DNA of 64,000 nucleotides from Cellulomonas sp. KH9 (GCF_900114185.1 NZ_FOSE01000004.1:513519-577518), one strand, 5' to 3'. Positions 54,097-64,000 are shown, counted from the first letter of the stretch. Notes: generated from the sequence alone by a model not told the origin. A program made the numbers and translations.

Positions 54097-55407
54097 TCAG
54101 ACGTAGTCGTGGTAGGCGGGCAGGTCCAGCACCCCGTTGCCGGACAGGCCGATGACGATCGTCTCCGCGGTCGTCGCCGCCCGGGCATGCGCGATCGCGC
54201 CGGCGACGGCGTGCGTCGACTCCGGTGCCGGGATGATGCCCTCGGCGCGCGCGAACTCGATGCCCGCGGCGAACGCCACGTCCTGGTCCACCGCGATCGC
54301 CTCCATGAGGCCCAGGGCGTACGCGTGGGACACCATCGGTGCCATGCCGTGGTACCGCAGGCCACCGGCGTGGATCGGCGGCGGCACGAAGTCCTTGCCG
54401 AGCGTGTGCATCTTCAGCAGCGGGGTCAGGCCCGCGACGTCGCCGAAGTCGTAGCGGTACTCGCCCTGCGTCATCGACGGGCACGCCGCGGGCTCGCACG
54501 CGACGACCCGCGTCGTCGTCCCCTCGCGCAGGTTGCGGCCCAGGAACGGGAAGCTCAGCCCGCCCAGGTTGGACCCGCCCCCCGCGCACCCGAACACGAC
54601 GTCCGCGGTCTCACCGATCTCGTCGAGCTGCGCGAGCGCCTCCTGCCCGATCACGCTCTGGTGCAGCAGCACGTGGTTGAGCACCGAGCCGAGCGCGTAG
54701 TGCGCCTGCGGGTCCTGGGCCGCGACCTCCACCGCCTCGCTGATCGCCATCCCGAGCGACCCGGTGGTCGTCGGGTCGGCCGCGAGCATCGCCCGCCCCG
54801 CCTCGGTGAGGTCCGACGGCGAGGGGTGGCACGTCGCGCCGTACGTCTCCATCTGCATGCGGCGGTACGGCTTCGCGTCGTAGGACGCCCGCACCTGCCA
54901 CACCTCGAGGTCGAGGCCCAGCAGCGCGCACGCCATCGACAGCGACGCACCCCACTGGCCGGCGCCCGTCTCGGTCGTCAGCCGGGTGGTGCCCTCCACC
55001 GCGTTGTAGTACGCCTGCGCGACCGCCGTGTTCGGCTTGTGCGAGCCGGCGGGGGAGCCGCCCTCGTACTTGTAGAAGATCTTCGCCGGCGTGCCCAGCG
55101 CCCGCTCGAGCCGCAGGGCGCGGACCAGCGGGGACGGCCGCCACAGCGCGTAGATCTCGCGGACCGTCTGCGGGATCTCCACCCAGCGCTCGGTCGACAC
55201 CTCCTGCGCGATGAGCGCCAGGGGGAACAGCGGCGCCAGGTCGTCCGGGGTGAGCGGCTCGCGCGTGCCGGGGTGCAGCGCCGGCGGGCACGGCTCGGGC
55301 AGGTCCGCCGCCAGGTTGTACCAGTGGGTCGGCACGGCCGACGGCACGACGGTGCCCACGGGGTCGGTGCGCGGAGCGGGGCGGGCGGTGTCGGGAGAGG
55401 TGGTCAT
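54097..55407 (-). CDS. TrpB2-type tryptophan synthase beta-like protein
   Basis: A 436-residue PLP enzyme of the TrpB2 group. It has an extra N-terminal region ([20 protein letters not shown]) absent from classic TrpB1, [12 protein letters not shown], and the PLP lysine in [14 protein letters not shown] (Lys124). [31 protein letters not shown] and [13 protein letters not shown] follow. TrpB2 enzymes make tryptophan from indole and serine without needing TrpA. No trpA is next to it, so indole scavenging or a moonlighting role is likely. The ATG at 55407 has GAGG 5 bases upstream. It is divergent from the thiM operon. Confidence 0.92.
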   Translation of the reverse strand: MTTSPDTARPAPRTDPVGTVVPSAVPTHWYNLAADLPEPCPPALHPGTREPLTPDDLAPLFPLALIAQEVSTERWVEIPQTVREIYALWRPSPLVRALRLERALGTPAKIFYKYEGGSPAGSHKPNTAVAQAYYNAVEGTTRLTTETGAGQWGASLSMACALLGLDLEVWQVRASYDAKPYRRMQMETYGATCHPSPSDLTEAGRAMLAADPTTTGSLGMAISEAVEVAAQDPQAHYALGSVLNHVLLHQSVIGQEALAQLDEIGETADVVFGCAGGGSNLGGLSFPFLGRNLREGTTTRVVACEPAACPSMTQGEYRYDFGDVAGLTPLLKMHTLGKDFVPPPIHAGGLRYHGMAPMVSHAYALGLMEAIAVDQDVAFAAGIEFARAEGIIPAPESTHAVAGAIAHARAATTAETIVIGLSGNGVLDLPAYHDYV

Positions 55408-55605
55408 GTCGCCTCGGGAGGTTCGGGCGCGCGGGCGCGCAGGATCGGTGCCGGACCACCGCGCTGCCCCCGCCGTCGGTGAACCGCACCGCGAGCGTAG
55501 CGGCGCCCGGCGTGACGCAGCACACACCGCCACCCGTCCGTGGCGGGGCGGCCGCGCCGCGTCCGGTGGTCGAGACCGGGCCTCGGCACGGCCGCCGGGA
55601 CGGTC

Positions 55606-55611
55606 TAGGGT
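55606..55611 (+). promoter_or_regulatory. Predicted -10 box of the thiamine operon
   Basis: TAGGGT lies about 7 bases before the start of the TPP riboswitch, so transcription would begin at the aptamer. Confidence 0.55.
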
Positions 55612-55618
55612 CGGCGAC

Positions 55619-55695
55619 GAGACACGGGGTGCCCGGCACGGAGCCGGGCTGAGATCACACCCGTCGAACCTGATCTCGTTCGTACGAGCGAAGGG
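55619..55695 (+). ncRNA. TPP riboswitch (THI element)
   Basis: Conserved aptamer parts are present in order: ACGGGGTGCCC (from 55624), GGCTGAGATCACACCC (CTGAGA at 55649-55654), GAACCTGATC (55666-55675), a variable hairpin CTCGTTCGTACGAG and the closing GCGAAGGGA (55688-55696). The AAGGG of the 3' end is also the ribosome site for thiM. TPP binding should therefore block translation initiation directly. Confidence 0.93.
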
Positions 55696-55704
55696 ATGTC
55701 CACC

Positions 55705-56565
55705 GTGACGTCTGCCGTCCCCCTGCCCTCCTCGCCTTCCGGGCCCGCCCCGGAGGACCTCGCCGCCGCGTGCGGTGCGGCGCTCGACGACCTGCGGGCG
55801 CGCACCCCGCTCGTCCAGTGCCTGACCAACGAGGTGACCACCAACCTCGTCGCCAACGCGCTCCTCGCGCTCGGTGCGTCGCCCGCCATGGCGAGCGTGC
55901 CGGGCGAGGCCGAGGAGCTCGCCGGCACGGCCGGTGCCGTGCTGGTCAACCTCGGGACGCTGGGACCCGACCAGCGTGCCTGCCTCGCGCCGACCGTCGC
56001 GGCCGCGGCGGGTGCCGGCGTGCCGTGGGTGCTCGACCCCGTGGCGGTGGGCGTGCTGTCCGTCCGCACGCGCCTCGCGGGCCGGCTGCTGGCGGAGCGG
56101 CCGGCGGTCGTGCGGGGGAACGCGAGCGAGGTCCGCGCGCTCGCGGGCTTCGTCTCCGCCGGTCGGGGCGTCGACGCGCGCGACGACGTCGACGCGGCCG
56201 CCGGCGCGGCGGACGCGCTCGCGGGCGTCACGGGCGGGGTCGTCGCCGTCTCGGGTCCGGTGGACCTCGTCACGGACGGCCGGGTGCGGGTGCGGCTCGC
56301 CGTCGGCGACCCCCTGCTCACGGCGATCACCGGCGCGGGCTGCGCGCTGGGCGGTCTGGTCGCGGCCTTCACCGCCGTCGCACCGCCGCTCGTCGCGGCG
56401 GTCGCCGCCTCCACCGTCCTGGGCCTCGCGGCGGAGCGCGCTGCCGTGGACGCGCGGGGGCCGGGCTCCTTCCAGGTCGGGGTGCTCGACGAGCTGCACC
56501 GGCTGGACGCCGCCGGCCTCACCGCCCGCGTGCGTACCGCCCAGCAGGTGGCGGTCCCCGCGTGA
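55705..56565 (+). CDS. thiM: Hydroxyethylthiazole kinase ThiM
   Basis: Phosphorylates salvaged 5-(2-hydroxyethyl)-4-methylthiazole. The 286-residue ribokinase-like protein has [26 protein letters not shown] near 32-57, WVLDPVAVG near 109, [14 protein letters not shown] near 137 and [14 protein letters not shown] near 210. I chose the GTG at 55705, 9 bases after AAGGG. An in-frame ATG at 55696 directly abuts that ribosome site and is less likely. Expression is under the TPP riboswitch. The stop overlaps thiE (GTGA). Confidence 0.95.
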   Translation: MTSAVPLPSSPSGPAPEDLAAACGAALDDLRARTPLVQCLTNEVTTNLVANALLALGASPAMASVPGEAEELAGTAGAVLVNLGTLGPDQRACLAPTVAAAAGAGVPWVLDPVAVGVLSVRTRLAGRLLAERPAVVRGNASEVRALAGFVSAGRGVDARDDVDAAAGAADALAGVTGGVVAVSGPVDLVTDGRVRVRLAVGDPLLTAITGAGCALGGLVAAFTAVAPPLVAAVAASTVLGLAAERAAVDARGPGSFQVGVLDELHRLDAAGLTARVRTAQQVAVPA

Positions 56566-57233
56566 GCGCCCTGCCGGAGGGGGTCTACCTGGTCCTCGAC
56601 GCCGACGTGTGCGCGGCGGCGGGGCACCACCCCGCGGACGTGGCGGCGGGCGCCGTGGGGGCGGGCGTCGGCACCGTGCAGGTCCGCGCCAAGCGGGCCA
56701 CGGTGCGGGAGCTCGTCGACCTGACCGTCGCCGTGGCCGACGCGCTGCGTGCTGCCGGCCCGGCGGTGCTCGTCGTGGACGACCGCGTCGACGTCGTGCT
56801 GGCGGCGCGTGCCCGCGGCGCGCGTGTCGACGGTGTCCACGTGGGCCGCCGTGACCTCGAGGTCGCCGACGCCCGTGCGCTGCTCGGACCCGGGGCGGTC
56901 GTCGGGGCCTCGGCCGCGCTGCCCGACCACGTGCGGGCCGCCGCGGGCGCCGACTACCTCGGCAGCGGGCCGGTGCGCCTGACCCCGACCAAGCCCGAGG
57001 CGGGGCCGGCGATCGGCGTCGACGGCACGCGGGCCGCGGTCGCGGCGGCCGACGGACGACCGGTGGTGGCGATCGGCGGGCTCGGCGCCTCCGACGCCCC
57101 CGCCCTGCGCGCCGCCGGCGTCCGTGCGATGGCCGTGGTCGGTGCCGTGTGCGCCGCGAGGGACCCCGCAGCGGCCGCGGCGCGGCTGGTCGCGGCCTGG
57201 GCCCGCGCCGAGGTCGAGGCGGCGGCCCGGTGA
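56562..57233 (+). CDS. thiE: Thiamine-phosphate synthase ThiE
   Basis: Joins HMP pyrophosphate and thiazole phosphate to thiamine phosphate. The 223-residue TIM barrel has [59 protein letters not shown] and [20 protein letters not shown]. The terminal VVAIGGLGA is also typical. The motif often reads GPVFPTxTK, so this is a slightly divergent form. The GTG overlaps thiM, and the stop overlaps the next gene, giving strict coupling. Confidence 0.94.
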   Translation: MSALPEGVYLVLDADVCAAAGHHPADVAAGAVGAGVGTVQVRAKRATVRELVDLTVAVADALRAAGPAVLVVDDRVDVVLAARARGARVDGVHVGRRDLEVADARALLGPGAVVGASAALPDHVRAAAGADYLGSGPVRLTPTKPEAGPAIGVDGTRAAVAAADGRPVVAIGGLGASDAPALRAAGVRAMAVVGAVCAARDPAAAAARLVAAWARAEVEAAAR

Positions 57234-58831
57234 GCGGGGCGGACCCGACCCCGTCCTGGCGGGCGACCCGGCCGGGCAGCCGCGTGCGCGTGCTGTCGGT
57301 GGCCGGCACGGACCCGACGGGCGGTGCCGGGATCCACGCCGACCTCAAGTCGTTCGCCGCGCACGGCGCCTACGGGATGGCCGTCGTGACGGCGCTCGTC
57401 GCGCAGAACACGCACGGCGTGCGGGCCGTGCACGTCCCCGACGTCGCGTTCCTGCGCGCCCAGCTCGACGCCGTGAGCGACGACGTCACGGTCGACGCGG
57501 TGAAGGTCGGCATGCTCGGCACGCGGGCCGTCGCCGACGAGGTCGCCGCGTGGCTGGTCCGCACGCGCCCGCCCGTCGTCGTCCTGGACCCCGTGATGGT
57601 CGCCACGAGCGGCGACCGGCTGCTGGAGCCCGACGCCGAGGAGGCCGTGCGGCGGCTCGTCGCCCAGGCGCACCTGGTGACGCCCAACCTGCCGGAGCTC
57701 GGGGTGCTGCTCGGCGAGGCCGTCGCCGCGACGTGGTCGCAGGCCGTGGACCAGGCCCGGCGCCTCGCCCGCACGTCCGGGGCGACGGTGCTGCTCAAGG
57801 GCGGCCACCTGGACGGCGACGCGAGCCCCGACGCGGTCGTGGACGGCGCCACCGTCACCGAGCTCGACGCGCTGCGCGTGCCGACGAGCAGCACGCACGG
57901 CACGGGCTGCTCGCTGTCGGCGGCGGTCGCGGCCCTGCGACCGCGCCGCCCCGACTGGGTGAGCACCGTGCGGGAGGCCAAGGAGTGGCTGACGGGTGCC
58001 ATCGCGGCGGGGGACGCGCTCGCGGTGGGCTCCGGACGTGGCCCCGTCGACCACCTGCACCACGCGCCGACGCTCGGCGCGCGTCCCTTCGGCGCGGAGG
58101 CGTGGGACCGTGCGGAGGGCCTGCGCCGCGCGTGCGACGACCTGCCGTTCGTCCGCGGCCTGGCGGACGGCACCCTGGCCGTCGAGCAGTTCGAGGCGTA
58201 CCTGCGGCAGGACGCGCTGTACCTCGGGCAGTACTCGCGCGTGCTGGCCCGGGCGAGCCAGCTGGCGCCCGACGCGACCGCCCAGGTGTTCTTCGCGCAG
58301 GGGGCGGCACGGTGCCTGGACGTCGAGGCCCGGTTGCACGAGGCCCGCCTGCAGGAGGTGCGGCTGCCGGGGGTGCGGTTGCCGGGGGAGGGACGCCGCG
58401 GGGGTGCCCCGCCGGACGTCGCGCGCGCGGCTGCGTCGTCCGCGCCGACGAGCGCCGCCACCAGGGCGTACGTCGACCACCTGCTCGCCGTCGCCGCGAC
58501 CGGCTCGTACGCCGAGGTCGTCGCCGCGGTACTGCCCTGCTACGTGCTCTACGCGGACGTCGGGGCACGGATCCTGGTGCGGGCGGGCGACCTGGCCGCC
58601 CACCCGTACGGGGACTGGGTGGCGACCTACGGCGACCCGCAGTTCGCGACGGCGGCAGCCCGTGCGACCGACCTCGCCGACGCGGCCGCCCGCGAGGTGG
58701 GCGGGGCGACGCGGGCACGCATGCTCGCGGCGTACGCGGCGTCCTTCGTGCACGAGATCGCCTTCTTCGACCAGGTCCGCCGACCGGGTGCCGACCGTGG
58801 CCGGGACGGGGCGGGGGTGACGGGCAGATGA
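57230..58831 (+). CDS. thiD-tenA: ThiD-TenA fusion: HMP(-phosphate) kinase and thiaminase II-like domain
   Basis: A 533-residue bifunctional protein. Residues about 18-285 are ThiD, which phosphorylates [52 protein letters not shown] and [17 protein letters not shown]. Residues about 290-515 are a TenA domain. It has the catalytic Cys437 in [11 protein letters not shown] and a Glu in [11 protein letters not shown]. TenA frees HMP from damaged thiamine, and the fused kinase could use it at once. A 35-residue insert (about 365-400, [20 protein letters not shown]) interrupts the TenA part. The GTG overlaps thiE. Together with the riboswitch this is a thiamine salvage operon; no thiC or thiG is present. 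Confidence 0.94.
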   Translation: MSGADPTPSWRATRPGSRVRVLSVAGTDPTGGAGIHADLKSFAAHGAYGMAVVTALVAQNTHGVRAVHVPDVAFLRAQLDAVSDDVTVDAVKVGMLGTRAVADEVAAWLVRTRPPVVVLDPVMVATSGDRLLEPDAEEAVRRLVAQAHLVTPNLPELGVLLGEAVAATWSQAVDQARRLARTSGATVLLKGGHLDGDASPDAVVDGATVTELDALRVPTSSTHGTGCSLSAAVAALRPRRPDWVSTVREAKEWLTGAIAAGDALAVGSGRGPVDHLHHAPTLGARPFGAEAWDRAEGLRRACDDLPFVRGLADGTLAVEQFEAYLRQDALYLGQYSRVLARASQLAPDATAQVFFAQGAARCLDVEARLHEARLQEVRLPGVRLPGEGRRGGAPPDVARAAASSAPTSAATRAYVDHLLAVAATGSYAEVVAAVLPCYVLYADVGARILVRAGDLAAHPYGDWVATYGDPQFATAAARATDLADAAAREVGGATRARMLAAYAASFVHEIAFFDQVRRPGADRGRDGAGVTGR

Positions 58832-58883
58832 CCCGGCGCGCGCGCCCGCGACGTCGCCCGCGCGACCTGGCAGGGTGGCCGCC

Positions 58884-59528
58884 GTGAGCAGCACGACACC
58901 GCCGCACGGCTGGACCGAGGTGCGGGCCGTCGTCCTCGACGTCGGGGAGACGCTCGTCGACGAGACGCGCGCGTGGACGCAGGCCGCGCACGACGCGGGC
59001 GTCACCCCGCTCGCACTCATGGCGGTGCTGGGTGCGCTGGCCGAGCGCGACGAGCCGCACACGCGGGTGTGGGAGGTCCTGGGTGTGCCCCGGCCCGCGC
59101 GGACGCCCACGATCGAGCCCGGCGACCTCTACCCCGACGCCCTGCCGGCCCTCCACGCGCTGCGTCGCGCCGGCTACGTGGTCGGCATCGCCGGCAACCA
59201 GCCCGCGGGTGCCGAGGCGCAGCTGCGCACGGCTGGCGTGGACCTCGACCTGGTCGCCTCCTCGCAGCGCTGGGGGGTCGCCAAGCCGGCGCCCGCGTTC
59301 TTCGCGCGCGTGATCGCGGAGGTCGGCGTGCCGGCGGACCGGGTGCTGTACGTGGGCGACCGGCTCGACAACGACGTCCTGCCGGCGCGCGCCGCGGGCA
59401 TGCGGACGGCGTTCCTGCGGCGCGGGCCGTGGGGGCACGTGCACGCGCTGCGCCCCCAGGCCGCGCTCGCGGACGTGCGCGTCGACTCGCTCGGCGAGCT
59501 CGTCGAGCTGCTCCCCGCCCGGCCCTGA
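58884..59528 (+). CDS. HAD-superfamily hydrolase-like protein
   Basis: The 214-residue HAD subfamily I protein has motif I VVLDVGETLVDE with the nucleophile Asp. The usual second Asp two residues later is Gly, which often means reduced phosphatase activity. GIAGNQPAGAE occupies motif II, KPAPAFFARVI motif III and YVGDRLDNDV motif IV. The substrate is unknown. It follows the thi operon after 52 bases and may act on a thiamine phosphate ester, but that is speculation. The GTG at 58884 is preceded by CAGGGT 7 bases upstream; the GTG at 58875 is an alternative. Confidence 0.85.
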   Translation: MSSTTPPHGWTEVRAVVLDVGETLVDETRAWTQAAHDAGVTPLALMAVLGALAERDEPHTRVWEVLGVPRPARTPTIEPGDLYPDALPALHALRRAGYVVGIAGNQPAGAEAQLRTAGVDLDLVASSQRWGVAKPAPAFFARVIAEVGVPADRVLYVGDRLDNDVLPARAAGMRTAFLRRGPWGHVHALRPQAALADVRVDSLGELVELLPARP

Positions 59529-59549
59529 GCGGCGGCCCGCCCGACGGGC

Positions 59550-60302
59550 TCAGCAGGTCCCGTCGGTGCACGCGTCCGCGGTCGGTGCGGCGACCAGCGG
59601 GTTGGCCTCCCGCCAGCCGGCGTCGAGCAGCTGGGCGAACACCTCGGCGGGCTGCGCGCCCGAGACGGCGTAGCGACGGTCGACGACGAAGAACGGCACG
59701 CCGGTCACGCCGATCGAGCGCGCGGTGGCCAGGTCGTCGCGGACGGCGTCGGCGGCGTCGTCGCCCGCCAGCGCGGCCGCGACGCGGGCGTCGTCCCAGC
59801 CGTGCGCCGCGAACCCGGCCCGGGCGGCCGCCGTCACGAGGGCGCCGTCGGCGCCGAGGTCGGTGCCCTCCTCGAAGTGCGCCGAGAACAGCGTCTCCAT
59901 GGTCGCGTCGACCAGCGGGGCACCGCCGGCCTCGCGCGCGAGGTGCAGCAGCCGGTGGGCGTCGAACGTGTTGAACGCCAGGGTGGTGGCGAAGTCGTAG
60001 TGCAGCCCGTCGGCGGCACCGACCGCGGCGACCCGGGCGAACATCTCCTCGACCCGGTCCCGCGGCAGGCCCTTGGCCTCGACGAGCGCGTCGATCTCGG
60101 GGCGGCCCGGTCCCGTCGGCGTCTCGGGGGACAGCTGGTAGGAGCGCCACACGACCTCGACGTGGTCACGGTGCGGGAACGCGCGCAGCGCGGTGGCGAA
60201 CCGGCGCTTGCCGATCCAGCACCAGGGGCACGCGACGTCGGACCAGACCTCGACGGTGACGGTGCGGGGAGGGGCGGCGAACGTGGGGGTGTCGAGCGTC
60301 AC
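59550..60302 (-). CDS. DsbA family oxidoreductase (FrnE-like)
   Basis: The 250-residue thioredoxin-fold protein has the active site CPWC in VEVWSDVACPWCWIGKRRF near 16-34. YQLSPETPTG and a helical insert follow, then the cis-Pro loop GVTGVPFFVVDRRYAVSGAQP near 193-213. No signal peptide is visible, so it is a cytoplasmic FrnE-type protein rather than a periplasmic DsbA. It ends ACTDGTC, a second Cys pair. The GTG at 60302 overlaps the stop of the quinone reductase gene (GTGA). The two may form an oxidative stress unit. Confidence 0.9.
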   Translation of the reverse strand: MTLDTPTFAAPPRTVTVEVWSDVACPWCWIGKRRFATALRAFPHRDHVEVVWRSYQLSPETPTGPGRPEIDALVEAKGLPRDRVEEMFARVAAVGAADGLHYDFATTLAFNTFDAHRLLHLAREAGGAPLVDATMETLFSAHFEEGTDLGADGALVTAAARAGFAAHGWDDARVAAALAGDDAADAVRDDLATARSIGVTGVPFFVVDRRYAVSGAQPAEVFAQLLDAGWREANPLVAAPTADACTDGTC

Positions 60303-61282
60303 GGGAGCAGCAGGACCTTTCCGGTGGTGGCGCGCCCCTCGAGGGCGCGGTGGGCGTCGGCGGCGTCCGCCAGGGGGTAGGTGGCCCCGACACGGACGTC
60401 GAGGGCACCGGCGGCGACGGCGTCGAACAGCTCGTCGGCGCGCCACTGCAGCTCCTCGCGGGTCGCCGTGTGGTGGCCGAGCGTGGGGCGCGTCACGAAG
60501 ACCGACCCGGCGGCGTTCAGCCGCTGGAGGTCGACGGGCGGTACCTGGCCGGAGGAGGCGCCGAACAGCACCAGCGTGCCCCGCCGGGCCAGCGACGCGA
60601 GGGACGCGTCGAAGGTGTCCCTGCCGACCCCGTCGTACACGACGTGCACCCCGCGACCGCCGGTCAGGTCCCGCACGAGCGCGGGGAGCTCGGTCGTCAG
60701 GTCGGACAGCTCGCGGTAGCGGATGACGTCGGACGCGCCGGCGGCGCGGGCCAGGCGCTCCTTGTCGGCGGACCCGACGGTCGAGATGACGCGGGCGCCG
60801 CGCGCCGCCGCCAGCTGGGTCAGCAGCAGCCCGACGCCACCGGCGCCGGCGTGCAGCAGCACGTCGTGCCCGTTGTCGAGGGGGAAGGTCGAGGAGACGA
60901 GGTAGTGCGCGGTCATGCCCTGCAGCGGCAGCGCGGCCGCGGTGGCGTCGTCCACGCCCGGTGGGACGGGCAGCGCGTCGGTCTCGCGGACGGCGACCAG
61001 CTCGGCGTAGGAGCCCTCGGCGGACGCCCACGCGACGCGGTCGCCGGGGGCCAGGCTCGTGACGTCGTCGCCGACCGCGACGACCTCGCCCGCCCCTTCG
61101 GACCCCACCAGGTGCGGGAACGGCATACGGTAGGTCCCGCTGCGACGGTAGGTGTCCATGAAGTTGACTCCGGCCGCCGCGACGCGCACGAGCACCTCGT
61201 CTGGCCGTGGCCGGGGGTCCGGGACGTCGCTGACCTGCAGGACCTCGGGGCCACCGGCGCGGGTGGCGATGACGGCGCGCAT
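60299..61282 (-). CDS. NADPH:quinone oxidoreductase (zeta-crystallin type)
   Basis: The 327-residue medium-chain reductase lacks the structural zinc site. It has [46 protein letters not shown] and [15 protein letters not shown]. The NADPH loop is [17 protein letters not shown] near 142-158, and [11 protein letters not shown] follows. The family reduces quinones and similar electrophiles. I used the ATG at 61282; a GTG 15 bases upstream (61297) is also possible. It is divergent from argC with about 80 bases between, and overlaps the DsbA-like gene. Confidence 0.92.
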   Translation of the reverse strand: MRAVIATRAGGPEVLQVSDVPDPRPRPDEVLVRVAAAGVNFMDTYRRSGTYRMPFPHLVGSEGAGEVVAVGDDVTSLAPGDRVAWASAEGSYAELVAVRETDALPVPPGVDDATAAALPLQGMTAHYLVSSTFPLDNGHDVLLHAGAGGVGLLLTQLAAARGARVISTVGSADKERLARAAGASDVIRYRELSDLTTELPALVRDLTGGRGVHVVYDGVGRDTFDASLASLARRGTLVLFGASSGQVPPVDLQRLNAAGSVFVTRPTLGHHTATREELQWRADELFDAVAAGALDVRVGATYPLADAADAHRALEGRATTGKVLLLP

Positions 61283-61327
61283 GTCAGCCGCAACCACGCG
61301 GGAGGCACCTCGTGTTCCCGCTGATCC

Positions 61328-61357
61328 TTGGTATTTGTCTGCACTCGACTGTATGTT
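61328..61357 (+). promoter_or_regulatory. Promoter of the arginine operon (leaderless argC)
   Basis: TTGGTA (61328-61333), 18-base spacer, TATGTT (61352-61357), which ends 7 bases before the ATG at 61365. An imperfect dyad around CATG (61353-61366) could be an ArgR site. Confidence 0.6.
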
Positions 61358-61364
61358 CATGCAC

Positions 61365-62429
61365 ATGACGTTCACGGTGGCGGTGGCCGGGGCCAGCGGA
61401 TACGCCGGCGGGGAGATCCTGCGGCTGCTGCTCGACCACCCGCAGTCACGCATCGGCACGCTCACGGCGCACTCCAACGCGGGGACGCCGCTCGGGGCGC
61501 ACCACCCGCACCTCGTGGAGCTCGCCGACCGCGTCCTGGAACCTACGACCGCGCAGGCGCTCGCCGGCCACGACGTCGTCGTGCTCGCGCTGCCGCACGG
61601 CGCCAGCGGGCAGGTCGCGGCCGAGCTCGAGGCGCTCGGGGAGGACCCGGTGGTCCTCGACCTCGGGGCGGACCACCGCCTGGTCGAGGCGACCGACTGG
61701 GAGGCGTACTACGGCAGCCCGCACGCGGGCACGTGGACGTACGGCCTGCCCGAGCTCGTGGTCGCGCAGTCGACGACCCGGCAGCGCGAGCTCCTCGCCG
61801 GGGCGCGCCGCATCGCCGTGCCGGGGTGCAACGTCACGGCCGTCACCCTCGGCCTGCAGCCGGGCGTCGCGGCCGGCCTGCTCGACACCACCGACCTCGT
61901 CGCGGTCCTGGCCGTCGGCTACTCCGGTGCCGGCAAGTCGCTCAAGCCGCACCTGCTCGCCTCCGAGGCGCTCGGCGCCGCGGTGCCGTACGCGGTCGGC
62001 GGCAGCCACCGGCACATCCCCGAGCTCGCGCAGAACCTGCGCAGCGCCGGGGCGTCCGACGTGCGGACGTCCTTCACGCCCGTGCTGGTCCCGATGTCCC
62101 GCGGCATCCTCGCGACGGCCACCGCACGGCTCGCGCCGGGCGTGACGGTCGACGACGAGCAGCTGCGCGCGGCGTGGTGCGCCGCGTACGCGGACGAGCC
62201 GTTCGTCCGCGTGCTGCCCGCCGGCCAGTGGCCGACCACCGCGTCGACGACCGGGGCGAACACCGCGCTGGTGCAGGTCGCGTACGACGCCCGTGCGGGC
62301 CGCGTCGTGACGGTCACCGCCATCGACAACCTCGTCAAGGGCACCGCCGGCGGTGCCGTCCAGTCCCTCAACCTCGCGCTCGGCCTGCCGGAGACCCTCG
62401 GCCTGCCGCGGAACGGAGTCGCCCCGTGA
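61365..62429 (+). CDS. argC: N-acetyl-gamma-glutamyl-phosphate reductase ArgC
   Basis: NADPH-dependent third step of arginine synthesis. The 354-residue protein has the nucleotide loop [18 protein letters not shown] at 5-22 and [21 protein letters not shown] follows. The catalytic Cys lies in [14 protein letters not shown] near 151-164; many relatives read [16 protein letters not shown] follows. Three in-frame ATG codons (61353, 61359, 61365) cluster at the start. I chose the third because the -10 box ends 7 bases before it and the protein then begins [12 protein letters not shown]. The stop overlaps argJ (GTGA). Confidence 0.96.
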   Translation: MTFTVAVAGASGYAGGEILRLLLDHPQSRIGTLTAHSNAGTPLGAHHPHLVELADRVLEPTTAQALAGHDVVVLALPHGASGQVAAELEALGEDPVVLDLGADHRLVEATDWEAYYGSPHAGTWTYGLPELVVAQSTTRQRELLAGARRIAVPGCNVTAVTLGLQPGVAAGLLDTTDLVAVLAVGYSGAGKSLKPHLLASEALGAAVPYAVGGSHRHIPELAQNLRSAGASDVRTSFTPVLVPMSRGILATATARLAPGVTVDDEQLRAAWCAAYADEPFVRVLPAGQWPTTASTTGANTALVQVAYDARAGRVVTVTAIDNLVKGTAGGAVQSLNLALGLPETLGLPRNGVAP

Positions 62430-63652
62430 CCGACCACCTGGGACCCGCGCTCGAGGGCACGTCGCCCGGCACGTCGCCCGGCGTCACCGCGGCCGCGGGC
62501 TTCCGCGCCTCCGGCGTCACCGCCGGGCTCAAGGCGTCCGGCAAGCCGGACCTCGCGCTCGTGGTCAACGACGGTCCGCTCAAGGTCGGCGCGGCGGTGT
62601 TCACGACGAACCGCGTGGTCGGCGCGCCGGTCATCTGGTCCCGCCAGGTCGTCGCCGACGGCGTCGTGGAGGCCGTCGTCCTCAACTCCGGCGGGGCGAA
62701 CGTCGGCACCGGGCCGCGCGGCTTCGCCGACGCGCACCAGACCGCCGAGAAGGTCGGTGCGGCGCTCGGCGTCTCCCCGGGCGATGTCGTCGTGTGCTCG
62801 ACGGGCCTGATCGGCGTGCCGCTGGCGAGCGACAAGCTGTTCGCCGGGATCGCCCCGCTCGTCGCCGGTCTGGACGCAGGTGCCGGCGCGGACAGCGCCG
62901 CCGCCATCATGACCACGGACAGCGTCGCCAAGACCGCGCACGTGCGGGTGGAGACGCCCGACGGCGTGTTCGTCGTCGGCGGCATGGCCAAGGGCGCCGG
63001 CATGCTGGCGCCCGCCATGGCCACGATGCTGTCCGTGATCACCACCGACGCGGTGGTCGACGCGGCCACGGCGGACACGGCGCTGCGTGCGGCCACCGGC
63101 GCGACCTTCGACCGCGTCGACTCCGACGGCTGCATGTCGACGTCCGACACCGTGACGCTCCTGGTGTCCGGTGCCAGCGGCGTCACCCCGGCCGCTGACG
63201 TCTTCGCCGACGCCGTGCTGCGGGTCTGCGCCTCCCTCGCGCGCCAGCTCGTCGCGGACGCCGAGGGCGCCTCGCACGACGTCGCCGTGCACGTGCGCGG
63301 CGCGACCGGCGAGGCCTCCGCCGTGGCCGTCGCGCGTGCGGTGACGCGCTCCAACCTGGTCAAGGCCGCGATGTTCGGCAACGACCCCAACTGGGGCCGG
63401 ATCATCGCGCAGGTGGGCACCGTCCCGGAGGACGTCGCGCCGTTCGACCCGACGCTGCTCGACGTCACCATCAACGGGGTGCAGGTCTGCCGGCAGGGCG
63501 GTGAGCACGAGGACCCGGCGCAGCTCGACCTCGCCGCGTCCCGCGAGATCCACGTCGTGGTCGACCTGCACGCCGGTGACGCGTCCGCCACGGTGTGGAC
63601 CAACGACCTCACGCACGAGTACGTCCACGAGAACAGCGCCTACTCCACATGA
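62426..63652 (+). CDS. argJ: Glutamate N-acetyltransferase / amino-acid acetyltransferase ArgJ
   Basis: Recycles the acetyl group from N-acetylornithine to glutamate and can also use acetyl-CoA. The 408-residue precursor self-cleaves before the Thr in [20 protein letters not shown], giving two subunits. Here Ala replaces the common Asn of PNMATML, as in some other actinobacteria. Other signatures are [34 protein letters not shown] and [19 protein letters not shown]. The N-terminus has a short repeat GTSPGTSPG. The GTG overlaps argC, and the stop overlaps argB (ATGA). Confidence 0.96.
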   Translation: MTDHLGPALEGTSPGTSPGVTAAAGFRASGVTAGLKASGKPDLALVVNDGPLKVGAAVFTTNRVVGAPVIWSRQVVADGVVEAVVLNSGGANVGTGPRGFADAHQTAEKVGAALGVSPGDVVVCSTGLIGVPLASDKLFAGIAPLVAGLDAGAGADSAAAIMTTDSVAKTAHVRVETPDGVFVVGGMAKGAGMLAPAMATMLSVITTDAVVDAATADTALRAATGATFDRVDSDGCMSTSDTVTLLVSGASGVTPAADVFADAVLRVCASLARQLVADAEGASHDVAVHVRGATGEASAVAVARAVTRSNLVKAAMFGNDPNWGRIIAQVGTVPEDVAPFDPTLLDVTINGVQVCRQGGEHEDPAQLDLAASREIHVVVDLHAGDASATVWTNDLTHEYVHENSAYST

Positions 63653-64000
63653 GCGGTCCCGACGTGAACCTTCCCCCCGTGCCCGACGACTTCGTCTTCG
63701 ACACGCGCACCGACCTGCGCGCCGACCAGAAGGCCGAGGTCCTCGTCGAGGCGCTGCCCTGGCTGCAGCAGTTCGCCGGTGCGCTCGTCGTCGTCAAGTA
63801 CGGCGGCAACGCCATGATCGACGACACGCTCAAGCGGGCGTTCGCGGAGGACATGGTCTTCCTGCGGCAGGTCGGCCTGCGGCCCGTCGTCGTGCACGGC
63901 GGCGGCCCGCAGATCAACGCGATGCTCGACCGCCTCGACATCGCCAGCGAGTTCCGCGGCGGCCTGCGCGTCACGACCCCCGAGGCGATGGACGTCGTGC
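63649..64000 (+). CDS. argB: Acetylglutamate kinase ArgB (truncated by the window edge)
   Basis: Only the first 117 codons are present; the frame runs off the end of the window. Visible are the kinase start [21 protein letters not shown], the catalytic Lys in VVKYGGNAM, and the glycine loop [14 protein letters not shown], both diagnostic of acetylglutamate kinase. The ATG overlaps the argJ stop. The gene order argC-argJ-argB is standard for actinobacterial arginine operons. Confidence 0.95.
   Translation, partial: MSGPDVNLPPVPDDFVFDTRTDLRADQKAEVLVEALPWLQQFAGALVVVKYGGNAMIDDTLKRAFAEDMVFLRQVGLRPVVVHGGGPQINAMLDRLDIASEFRGGLRVTTPEAMDVV

Noticed and set aside
55408..57348. Upstream extension of the TrpB-like frame over the thi genes
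   Set aside because: The extension is Arg/Pro/Gly-rich noise antisense to thiM and thiE. The true start at 55407 has a ribosome site and family sequence.

Overview
This window is very GC-rich DNA with high GC in third codon positions, many GTG starts, and gene order typical of the order Micrococcales in the Actinomycetota. The dcw cluster without ftsA or ddl, the sepF-yggT-wag31 run after ftsZ, PriA in place of HisA, and leaderless promoters all fit. Cellulomonas or a close relative is my best guess, from gene content and protein style only. I see no tRNA, rRNA, CRISPR array, insertion sequence or prophage. This is chromosomal core with a few accessory genes.

Layout. Positions 1-18300 hold the division and cell-wall cluster: rsmH, ftsL, ftsI, murE, murF, mraY, murD, ftsW, a single reading frame joining murG and murC, ftsQ, ftsZ, pgeF, sepF, yggT and wag31. 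Almost every junction is a 4-base start/stop overlap, so translation is coupled. murE and ftsZ have internal promoters. From 18450 to 24600 come a DksA/TraR-type zinc-finger protein, lspA, rluD, dnaE and a small S4 protein. From 24600 to 33730 come an ArsR/SRPBCC pair, hisD, a RecQ-type helicase on the opposite strand, then hisC, hisB, an unknown gene, hisH, priA and an SseB-like gene.

Positions 33800-39600 are mostly on the minus strand. They hold a three-gene envelope operon (coiled-coil membrane protein, lipoprotein serine protease, GerW-family protein), a plus-strand MFS transporter, a DUF1844 protein, and a fur-katA oxidative stress pair. Positions 39700-47580 carry translation genes: infC with an AUC start and a hairpin leader, rpmI, rplT, an rRNA methyltransferase, an RNA 2',3'-cyclic phosphodiesterase, pheS and pheT.

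Positions 47600-52800 hold one very large secreted nuclease/5'-nucleotidase behind Pho-box-like repeats. After it come a luciferase-like monooxygenase and a TrpB2-type gene (minus strand), then a TPP-riboswitch thiamine salvage operon (thiM, thiE, thiD-tenA fusion) and a HAD protein. A minus-strand quinone oxidoreductase/DsbA pair follows, and the window ends in argC, argJ and a truncated argB.

The genes work as pathway blocks: lipid II synthesis plus septum assembly, histidine synthesis, peroxide defence, ribosome and tRNA-charging functions, phosphate or nucleotide scavenging, thiamine salvage and arginine synthesis. At least nine genes have a TANNNT hexamer ending 6-7 bases before the start codon, which predicts leaderless mRNAs. 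These hexamers also decided several start codons. Perfect GC hairpins of 11-18 bp mark many transcription-unit ends.
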